A program made the position numbers and the translations under genes. Positions 6,375 to 15,073 of a stretch of 17,019 bases of DNA are shown one piece after another. Source of the DNA: Acidimicrobiia bacterium. Its GTDB lineage: Bacteria; Actinomycetota; Acidimicrobiia; IMCC26256; JAENVU01. Numbering within the stretch: the first letter of the stretch is position 1; each line of letters begins with the position of its first letter. The stretch spans positions 1-17,019 of the forward strand of contig JADGON010000250.1 of assembly GCA_017882945.1 (NCBI GenBank). Reading direction: 5' to 3'. The notes beneath the pieces are model-generated. The model ran no database searches, had not been told where the DNA came from, and saw nothing but the letters and a program-made list of their open reading frames with translations.

Positions 6375-7453
6375 CCACTCGCTATGGCGCGACCCCGGGC
6401 GAGATCGCGACGTGGATCGAACGCGCCGGGGCGCCGCGGTACCGCCTGGACCAGGTGGTCGACGCCCTCTACCGCCAGCGAATCCCGCTCGAGGATGCTT
6501 CGACACTCCCTCGCGCGCTGCGCGCCGCGCTCGGGGAGGCGTTCCCGCTCGCGCTCGACCCGGTCGTTGCGTCGACCGGCGACGACGGTCAGACGATGAA
6601 GTGGCTCTGGGAGTGCCGGAGCGACGGTGCCCAGATCGAGACCGTGCTCATGCGCTACCCCGAGCGCGCGACGGTCTGCGTCTCCAGCCAGGCGGGGTGT
6701 GCGATGGGCTGCACGTTCTGCGCGACCGGGCAGGCCGGGTTCGTTCGACACCTCGACGCCGGGGAGATCGTCGAGCAGGTCGTCCGGGCCGCACACGCGT
6801 CACCTCAGCCGGTGAAGAACATCGTGTTCATGGGGATGGGTGAGCCGCTGGCCAACTACGACGCGACGTGGACCGCCGTCGAGCGGTTCCACCAGGAGCT
6901 GGGCCTCTCGGCACGCCACCTCACGATCTCGACCGTCGGGATCGTTCCGGGCATCCGCCGCCTCGCGACCGAGTCGTTGCCGGTGACGCTCGCGATCTCA
7001 CTGCATGCCCCGGACGACGAGCTGCGCAACACGATGATCCCGGTCAATCGCCGGTATCCGCTTGCCGAGGTGATCGATGCCGCGGCCGAGCTCGGCGCCT
7101 CCCGCGGTCGGCGGGTCACGTTCGAGTACGCCTGCATTGCCAGCGTCAACGACCTGCTCGAGCACGCGCACGCGCTGGTCAGGCTCCTCCGACCACTCGG
7201 ACCCCGCGGATCTCACGTCAATCTGATCCCCCTCAACGACACCGCGGGGTACACCGGGACCGCTCCGGTGCCGGTCCGAATGCAGGCATTCGCCACGATT
7301 CTGCGATCCGGTGGCCTCACTGCGACGGTCCGGCGGAATCGCGGCACCGACATCGATGCTGCGTGCGGCCAGCTCCGCTCACGGGTCCAGGGAACCATGC
7401 CGGACCCCACTGTCCGCACATCTCGGGACGAGTCGGCAAGAATGGCGCCGTGA
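6371..7453 (+). CDS. rlmN: Dual-specificity RNA methyltransferase RlmN (radical SAM)
   Basis: RlmN methylates C2 of A2503 in 23S rRNA and of A37 in some tRNAs by radical SAM chemistry. The 360-residue protein has the C-x3-C-x2-C cluster motif CAMGCTFC (Cys110, 114, 117) and TVCVSSQ just before it. It also has FMGMGEPLANYD near 153-164, LTISTVGIVPGIRRL near 184-198, AISLHAPDDELRN near 208-220, and NRGTDIDAACGQL with Cys332 as the expected methyl-carrying catalytic cysteine. The start ATG lies inside the mshD stop (ATGA), so translation is coupled. Its own stop overlaps the GTG of the next gene. About 25 residues after GQL look unstructured and variable. Function is confident from the intact cysteines. 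Confidence 0.96.
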   Translation: MTTRYGATPGEIATWIERAGAPRYRLDQVVDALYRQRIPLEDASTLPRALRAALGEAFPLALDPVVASTGDDGQTMKWLWECRSDGAQIETVLMRYPERATVCVSSQAGCAMGCTFCATGQAGFVRHLDAGEIVEQVVRAAHASPQPVKNIVFMGMGEPLANYDATWTAVERFHQELGLSARHLTISTVGIVPGIRRLATESLPVTLAISLHAPDDELRNTMIPVNRRYPLAEVIDAAAELGASRGRRVTFEYACIASVNDLLEHAHALVRLLRPLGPRGSHVNLIPLNDTAGYTGTAPVPVRMQAFATILRSGGLTATVRRNRGTDIDAACGQLRSRVQGTMPDPTVRTSRDESARMAP

Positions 7454-7797
7454 ACGACTTCCGGTGGGTGAACCAGTCGCAGCCCCAGACGCTCTACGGC
7501 GCGACGATCCTCTGCTACATCGACGCGGCGTTCGGGGTGCTGTTCGGATTCACCCTGCTCGGGCTGCTGATCGCCGTCGCGCTCTTCGCCGGAGGTTTCG
7601 GGATCGCGAACGAGAAGAAGTGGGGCTACGCGGTGGCGGTCACCGCGGCAGTCATCCAGGTCGCGCTGCTCCTGCTGATCTTCGGCATCAACGTGCTGGG
7701 CTTCCCGACGATCCTCACCTTGATGTTCGACGGCCTGCTCGTCGGTCTGCTGATCCACCCCATGAGCCGCGACTACCAGCGCATCTGGTTCCGGTAG
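7450..7797 (+). CDS. Small integral membrane protein of unknown function
   Basis: This 115-residue protein starts with GTG at 7450, overlapping the rlmN stop (GTGA). A short polar N-terminus (NDFRWVNQSQPQTLYGA) is followed by hydrophobic stretches at about residues 18-34, 35-52, 58-82 and 84-103, giving three or four membrane helices. A basic tail (HPMSRDYQRIWFR) is likely cytoplasmic. No signal peptidase site, catalytic residue or named domain is visible. It sits between rlmN and the metallopeptidase gene, which starts 16 bases after its stop, so it is probably co-transcribed. An AAGAAT six bases before the GTG resembles a weak -10 box, but coupling to rlmN is the simpler explanation. Function unknown. 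Confidence 0.8.
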   Translation: MNDFRWVNQSQPQTLYGATILCYIDAAFGVLFGFTLLGLLIAVALFAGGFGIANEKKWGYAVAVTAAVIQVALLLLIFGINVLGFPTILTLMFDGLLVGLLIHPMSRDYQRIWFR

Positions 7798-7813
7798 CGG
7801 TCGGTCGCCCACC

Positions 7814-9397
7814 ATGTCCGACGTCGAAGCCCTCGTCGACGCGCTGACCGCACGCCTTCGACCGCTCGAGATCGCGGCGAACCAGGCCTGGTGGCTCGCG
7901 AGCACCGCAGTCTCGGACGAGCACGAGCGTCGCCGGGTCACGACCGACATCGAGCTGCGCGAGGCGCTCGGCGACGTCTCGGCATTCGGACAGATCCGGG
8001 ACGCGCTCGCGTCGAGCTCCGCCGACGGCGACTCGCTGGCCCGCCGCCAGCTCGAGGTGCTTCACGACCGGACCCTCCCGCACCAGGTCCCGGCCGATCT
8101 CCGGGCGCAGCTCGTCGAGCTCGAAGCCGAGGTCGACGGCACCTTCAACGCGTTCCGGGGTCGCATCGACGGCGAGCCGGTCGACGACAACACGATCGCC
8201 CGGATCCTGCGCAGCAGCGATGACAGCGCGGCGCGGCGCCAGGCCTGGGAAGCCTCGAAGCAGGTGGGCGGGGAAGTCGCGCCGCACGTGCAGGAGCTCG
8301 CGCGACTCCGCAACCGCGCGGCACAGCACCTCGGCTCCCGGGACCACTTCGCGCTCGCGCTCGAGACGAGCGAGCTCGACGAGAAGCGGCTCTTCGAGAC
8401 CCTCGACGAGGTCGAACGCGTCACCACGGCTCCATTCGCCGAGTGGAAGGCCGAGCTCGACCAGGACCTGGCTCGTCGCTTCGGTTGCACGGTGGACGAG
8501 CTGCGCCCCTGGCACTACGACGACCCGTTCTTCCAGGAGCCTCCGATCGCAGGATCGGTCAACCTCGACGAATGGCTGGAGCCGGCTGACCTCGAGGCGC
8601 TCACCATCCGCACCTATGACGGTCTCGGGCTCGACGTCCGCGGGGTCCTGGAGCGCAGCGACCTTCTCCCCCGGTCGGGCAAGAGCCAGCACGCGTTCTG
8701 CATCGACGTGGACCACGAGGGTGACGTCCGGGTCCTCAGCAACAACGTCCCGTCGGAGTACTGGACCGGGACGATGCTGCACGAGTTCGGCCACGCGCTC
8801 TACGACATCAAGGTCGACCCCGACCTGCCGTGGCTCCTCCGCAGCATGCATCCGCTCGCCACCGAAGGCATCGCCATGCTCTTCGGTCGGCTCGTGCGCG
8901 ACGTCGAGTGGCTCGGATCGGTCGCCGGCATCAACGAGTCCGACCTCGAGGAGCTCCGTCCCCGGCTCTCGGTCGCGCGTCGGGCGTCCCTGCTGACGTT
9001 CGCGCGCTGGGTCCTGGTGATGACCCATTTCGAGCGGGGCCTGTACGCGGATCCGGACGGTGATCACACCGGGCGCTGGTGGGAGCTCGTCGCGCGCTTC
9101 CAGCTGTTGACGCGCCCCGACGGTCGCGACGCACCCGACTGGGCCGCCAAGATCCACGTGGCGCTCGCCCCCGTCTACTACCAGAACTACCTCTACGGGG
9201 AGCTCGTCGCCTCCCAGCTGCAGGCCACCCTGCGCACGCGTGCGGGCGGCATCGTGGACCGTCGCGAAGCCGGGACGATGCTCGTCGAGGAGTTCTTCGC
9301 GCCCGGCCTCGCGCTCCGCTGGGATGCGCTCATCGAGCGCGCGACCGGCGAGCCGCTCACGGCCCGGCACCTCGCGGCCGAGTTGCAGACGCGCTGA
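7814..9397 (+). CDS. M2/M3-type zinc metallopeptidase (peptidyl-dipeptidase-like)
   Basis: The 527-residue protein is a gluzincin: HEFGH at residues 323-327 gives two zinc ligands and the catalytic Glu, and Glu351 in LATEGIAMLFGR, 24 residues after the second His, is the third ligand. This spacing, with LPWLLR between, matches angiotensin-converting-enzyme (M2) relatives. A C-terminal segment KIHVALAPVYYQNYLYGEL (His448, Tyr455) resembles the substrate-binding His/Tyr region of ACE. The related M3 oligopeptidases share the fold, so the family call is M2-like with M3 as the alternative. The N-terminal 200 residues are long helices, as usual for these cage-shaped enzymes. There is no signal peptide, so it is probably cytosolic and cleaves short peptides. 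The next peptidase gene begins 4 bases after its stop. Confidence 0.82.
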   Translation: MSDVEALVDALTARLRPLEIAANQAWWLASTAVSDEHERRRVTTDIELREALGDVSAFGQIRDALASSSADGDSLARRQLEVLHDRTLPHQVPADLRAQLVELEAEVDGTFNAFRGRIDGEPVDDNTIARILRSSDDSAARRQAWEASKQVGGEVAPHVQELARLRNRAAQHLGSRDHFALALETSELDEKRLFETLDEVERVTTAPFAEWKAELDQDLARRFGCTVDELRPWHYDDPFFQEPPIAGSVNLDEWLEPADLEALTIRTYDGLGLDVRGVLERSDLLPRSGKSQHAFCIDVDHEGDVRVLSNNVPSEYWTGTMLHEFGHALYDIKVDPDLPWLLRSMHPLATEGIAMLFGRLVRDVEWLGSVAGINESDLEELRPRLSVARRASLLTFARWVLVMTHFERGLYADPDGDHTGRWWELVARFQLLTRPDGRDAPDWAAKIHVALAPVYYQNYLYGELVASQLQATLRTRAGGIVDRREAGTMLVEEFFAPGLALRWDALIERATGEPLTARHLAAELQTR

Positions 9398-9401
9398 CCG
9401 C

Positions 9402-10604
9402 ATGTGCGACACGCTGTGCGTCGTCGGCGCTACCGGGACGCTGTTCGCCAAGAACTCGGACCGGCCGCCCGACGAGGTGCAGATCGTCGAAGGGCTCGCA
9501 CGGCGCGTCGCCGGCGGCACGGTGGACACGCAGTACCTCTCGCTCCCTGACGCCGGCGCGCACGCGTTGCTCGTCTCCCGCCCGGCTTGGCTGTGGGGCG
9601 CCGAGCACGGAGTGAACGAACACCGCGTCGCGATCGGCAACGAGAAGGTCTGGACGATCGACGACGCCAAGCGCGCGCCGCCCGCACTGCTCGGCATGGA
9701 CCTCGTCCGGCTCGCGCTCGAACGGGCTCGCACCGCGGACGAAGCACTCGAGCAGCTCACCGACCTGCTCGGGAAGCACGGACAGGGCGGCAGCGGCGAG
9801 CTCGACCACGACGAGCCCTACTTCTCCTCGTTCCTGATCGCTGATCCACGGGGCGGCTGGATCGTCGAGACGAGCGGGCGCACCTGGGCCGCAAAGCCGG
9901 TCACCGAGGGCGCCGCGATCTCGAACCGGATCTCCCTCGGCACCGACTGGACGCGGGCATCTGCGGACGTGGCCCCCGGCCGCGACTTTCAGGATTGGCG
10001 CGACCCGAAGGCACCGACCGCGATCGCGGATCTTCGGCTCGACGCGACGCGCGCGTGTGTCAGCTCGGGCGTCGCGACGGCTGGAGACGGGTTCGGACCC
10101 CGTGAGCTCGTCGCGACGATGCGCCACCACGGCGACACGGCCTGGGGTGCTCCGGGCCGCGAGTCTGCAGACCTGTCACCGGTACCAGCCGGCGTCGACA
10201 ACGATTGGAACGGCATCACGGTCTGCATGCACCTGCGGGACTACCAGGCGACGACCGCATCGATGGTGGCCGAGCTCCCCGCCGATCCCGACGCGACGTT
10301 GCGCGCGTGGGTCGCGCTGGGAAGCCCGTGCGCCTCCGTCTACGTCCCGGTCTTCCCGCCGCTCGGCGTCCCGCCCGAGCTCGGTCGACCCGAGAGCTGG
10401 CTGCGCTTCGCCGCGCTCCGGGACCGGGTCGAGGCCGTCCCCGAGGCCCTGGCGGTGGTGCGGGGGCAGCTCGACGGCGTGGAGGCGGAGCTCTGGGATC
10501 GAGCCGATCGCGCGCATCAGACCGGCTCCAGCGCGGCGATCGAGGACTACCTCTCGTCGGCGTGGGACCCGATCGATGCCGCGCTGCGCACCCTCGGCGG
10601 GTGA
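9402..10604 (+). CDS. Secernin/C69-family peptidase (Ntn-hydrolase fold)
   Basis: The 400-residue protein begins MCDTLCVVG and continues LFAKNSDRPPDE, the N-terminal signature of peptidase C69/secernin proteins. Other family-like segments are ANGVNEHR-type AEHGVNEHRVAIGNEKVWT, LLGMDLVRLALERA, SSFLIADPRGGWIVETSGRTWAAK and GAAISNRISLG. The expected nucleophile is Cys2, which removal of the initiator Met would expose with no propeptide. C69 members are dipeptidases or amide hydrolases; the substrate is unknown. There is no signal peptide. ATG 9402 was chosen because the longer frame from 9240 overlaps the metallopeptidase and is shadow sequence. The 4-base gap suggests coupled expression of two cytosolic peptidases. 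Confidence 0.85.
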   Translation: MCDTLCVVGATGTLFAKNSDRPPDEVQIVEGLARRVAGGTVDTQYLSLPDAGAHALLVSRPAWLWGAEHGVNEHRVAIGNEKVWTIDDAKRAPPALLGMDLVRLALERARTADEALEQLTDLLGKHGQGGSGELDHDEPYFSSFLIADPRGGWIVETSGRTWAAKPVTEGAAISNRISLGTDWTRASADVAPGRDFQDWRDPKAPTAIADLRLDATRACVSSGVATAGDGFGPRELVATMRHHGDTAWGAPGRESADLSPVPAGVDNDWNGITVCMHLRDYQATTASMVAELPADPDATLRAWVALGSPCASVYVPVFPPLGVPPELGRPESWLRFAALRDRVEAVPEALAVVRGQLDGVEAELWDRADRAHQTGSSAAIEDYLSSAWDPIDAALRTLGG

Positions 10605-10634
10605 GCGCCTGTATCGGCTGACGCGTCCGTCAAG

Positions 10635-10664
10635 TCGACCATCCGTCGAGCTCGTCACTAGGTT
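10635..10664 (+). promoter_or_regulatory. Putative promoter of the acyl-CoA synthetase gene
   Basis: A -35-like TCGACC (10635-10640) and a -10-like TAGGTT (10659-10664) are separated by 18 bases. The box ends 7 bases before the ATG at 10672, and there is no Shine-Dalgarno sequence. This is the only head gene here with both hexamers at acceptable spacing. The rest of the 67-base gap (10605-10671) holds a weak inverted repeat TGACG/CGTCA (loop CGTC) and nothing else recognisable. Confidence 0.55.
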
Positions 10665-10671
10665 CAGCCCG

Positions 10672-12300
10672 ATGGAGTACAACCTCGCTGATCTCTGGGA
10701 ATGCGTCGTCGACACCGTTCCCGACCGCGAGGCGCTGGTGTGCGGAGATGTCCGCTTCACCTACGCGCAGGCCGATGATCGCATCGATCGGCTCGCGCAC
10801 TACCTCACGGGCGTGGGCATCCGGGCCGGCGACCACGTCGCGCTGTACCTCCATAACGGTGTCGAGTACCTCGAAGGCATGCTCGCCGCGTTCAAGATCC
10901 GCGCAGTACCGGTCAACGTCAACTACCGGTACGTCGAAGAGGAGCTGCGCTACCTCTTCAACGACGCCGACGCGAAGGCGGTGCTGTTCCATCGCGAGTT
11001 CGCTCCGAAGCTGATGGCGATCCGCGAGTTCGTCCCCCAGCTCACGACATTCATCTCCGTCGAAGACGACTCGAACGCAGACGTCTCCACGCTCGGGGCG
11101 ACGGAGTATGAGGACGCCATCGCGTCGTCACCCGGTGGCCGCGACTTCTCACCCCGCTCGGCCGACGACCTCTACGTCCTCTACACCGGCGGCACCACCG
11201 GCATGCCGAAGGGTGTGATGTGGCGCCACGAGGACATCTTCTTCGGAGCGTTCGGTGGCGGGGACTTCGCGGGCCGAGCAATCACCGCGCCCGAACAGAT
11301 TGCCGACAAGGCCGAAGCCGGCCGGACCCGCTGCCTGCCCGCATGCCCCTTCATGCACGGCACCGCGCACTGGATGGCCTTCACGACCCTCTACAGCGGC
11401 GGGACCGTGGTGATCTCGGGGGACCGTCGCTTCGAGCCGACGCACCTCTGGGAGCTCGTCGCGCGCGAGCGGGTCAACTTCCTCGTGATCGTGGGCGACG
11501 CGTTTGCCCGGCCGCTCGTCGACGCGCTGGACGAGCTCGACGGGCGCGTCGACATGTCAGGCCTCGTGGTGATCCTCTCGGGCGGCGCGATCCTCTCGGC
11601 CACCGTGAAGACGGATCTCGCCGAACGGCTCCCCGGGTCGATGATCATCGACGGCTACGGCTCGTCCGAAGCGGGCGGGCAGGGCCAGTCGGTCACCGTC
11701 GCGGGCGCGGCGCCGAACGAAGGGCCGCGGTTCAGCGTCAACGACGAGACGACCGTGCTCACGAGTGACTTCACGGTGGCGCCGGTCGGGGTCGTCGGCA
11801 AGCTCGCGCGCAGCGGGCACATCCCGCTCGGGTACTACAAGGACCCGGAGAAGACCGCGGCGACGTTCCCGGTCGCGAACGGGGTGCGCTGGTCGGTCCC
11901 CGGCGACGACGCGCGCATCGAGGATGACGGGACGATCACGCTGCTCGGCCGCGGCTCGGTCTCGATCAACACGGGCGGCGAGAAGGTCTACCCCGAAGAG
12001 GTGGAGTCCGCCCTCAAGTACGACCCGGACGTGATGGACGCCATCGTGGTGGGCGTGCCCGATCCGCGCTGGGGTGAGCGAGTGGTCGCGTTGATCGAGC
12101 CTCGAGCCGGTCACACGATCGATCCGTCCCGGATCGATCGCAACGTCCGCGGCCACGTCGCGGGCTACAAGGCGCCGCGCGACATCTTCGTCGTCGACGC
12201 CATCGTCCGCTCCCCTTCCGGCAAGCCCGACTACCGCTGGGGCAAGGCGACCGCGATCAGCCGGCTCACGACCGACGAGCCCGCCGGCAGCACGCGGTGA
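10672..12300 (+). CDS. AMP-forming acyl-CoA synthetase (FadD-type)
   Basis: The 542-residue enzyme belongs to the ANL adenylation superfamily and is expected to activate a carboxylic acid to acyl-AMP and then to acyl-CoA. Core motifs appear in order: the phosphate loop YTGGTTGMPKGVMWRHED near residues 171-188, DGYGSSEAGGQG (A5), GRGSVSINTGGEKVYPEEVE with the hinge region (A8), and SPSGKPDYRW near the end with the catalytic Lys (A10). The GVMWRHEDIFFGAFGGG stretch is typical of mycobacterial FadD synthetases used on fatty or steroid side-chain acids, such as the FadD17/FadD19 group; the substrate cannot be read from this. ATG 10672 was chosen because the longer frame overlaps the C69 gene and is shadow sequence. 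The yyaL-type gene follows after 28 bases. Confidence 0.92.
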   Translation: MEYNLADLWECVVDTVPDREALVCGDVRFTYAQADDRIDRLAHYLTGVGIRAGDHVALYLHNGVEYLEGMLAAFKIRAVPVNVNYRYVEEELRYLFNDADAKAVLFHREFAPKLMAIREFVPQLTTFISVEDDSNADVSTLGATEYEDAIASSPGGRDFSPRSADDLYVLYTGGTTGMPKGVMWRHEDIFFGAFGGGDFAGRAITAPEQIADKAEAGRTRCLPACPFMHGTAHWMAFTTLYSGGTVVISGDRRFEPTHLWELVARERVNFLVIVGDAFARPLVDALDELDGRVDMSGLVVILSGGAILSATVKTDLAERLPGSMIIDGYGSSEAGGQGQSVTVAGAAPNEGPRFSVNDETTVLTSDFTVAPVGVVGKLARSGHIPLGYYKDPEKTAATFPVANGVRWSVPGDDARIEDDGTITLLGRGSVSINTGGEKVYPEEVESALKYDPDVMDAIVVGVPDPRWGERVVALIEPRAGHTIDPSRIDRNVRGHVAGYKAPRDIFVVDAIVRSPSGKPDYRWGKATAISRLTTDEPAGSTR

Positions 12301-12328
12301 TCCGGCTCACCGAGCCCGCGGACCAGGG

Positions 12329-14364
<2,036 letters not shown>

Positions 14365-14371
<7 letters not shown>

Positions 14372-15027
14372 TGGCCGAGGCCGTTGGCCAACGCGTCGGC
14401 GGTCGCCCACCCGAACACGATGACCGCTTCGCCGCGGGTCACGTCGACCGTGCCCACGACCTCGGTCGCCGCCTTGCCGCCGCCCTTGACCGTGCTGGCG
14501 TCCAGCACCGCTTCCGGGTTGCCCGTCGGGGCGACACGGAACGCGCGGTCGTCGTAGCGACCCTCGCAACCGAAGCGCCGGGCCAGGCGCCGACCCCAGG
14601 CCCGCTCCTCGCCGGTGGGCGAGTAGTTCGGTCGGGGGACGACATCCGCGAGGCTGCCGAGCAGTGAGTAGGCCGCGGGGTGCCCGATGCGCCCGGCCAC
14701 GAGCACGTCCTCGTCCGGGAACGAGATGGCGGCCCGCCGGTAGAGCTCACCGACCAGTCCCTTGACCGCGGCTCCGGCCTGTCGGCCCCGCCGGACGGCT
14801 CCGAGACCCCAGAGGATGCACGGCGTTCCGCCCACCCGCTCGAGGGATCCGAAGAGGAAGCCGTGGTTGCCCTCGTCTTCCACCGCCATCACGACAAGCG
14901 GAAAGTGCTCCACGTGGGCTTCCAGCTCGTGGTCCATGCCGGAGAGGCCTACGGAAGCGAGGAGCTGACCGAGCTCATCGAGCTCCGCCGGCTTGAGCGA
15001 GATGGAATCGCGGGATTCGACCTGCAT
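14365..15027 (-). CDS. Hypothetical protein, possibly a divergent GNAT-fold protein
   Basis: I do not recognise this 220-residue protein. It begins MQVESRDSISLKPAELDELG. The middle contains alternating strand and helix segments: FPLVVMAVEDEG, HGFLFGSLERVGGTPCILWGLGAV, GAAVKGLVGELYRRA, VLVAGRIGHPAAYSLLGSL. The order and the basic segment RRGRQAGAAVKG loosely recall a GNAT acetyltransferase, but no firm acetyl-CoA loop is present, so this is only a suggestion. The C-terminus reads GEAVIVFGWATADALANGLGHY. ATG 15027 is preferred: the frame open to 15366 crosses the S8 protease gene and is shadow sequence there. GTG 15054 would add 9 residues. It starts 46 bases after the protease stop, with CAATGT 7 bases before the ATG as a weak -10 candidate. 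Confidence 0.75.
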
Positions 15028-15073
15028 CGCAGAGACATTGTTGCCGACGCGCACGGGTGCGGGCCAGTCGATG

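Noticed and set aside
7715..9760. 681-codon open frame on the minus strand, opposite the metallopeptidase
   Set aside because: It spans two convincing plus-strand peptidase genes. The translation is shadow-like and shows no domain.
10617..10634. Weak inverted repeat TGACG-CGTC-CGTCA as a terminator after the C69 gene
   Set aside because: The stem is only 5 bp with no following U-tract; it is too weak to call.
10057..10671. N-terminal extension of the acyl-CoA synthetase frame
   Set aside because: It overlaps the C69 gene, has Ser/Arg-rich shadow composition, and a -10-like box precedes the internal ATG at 10672.
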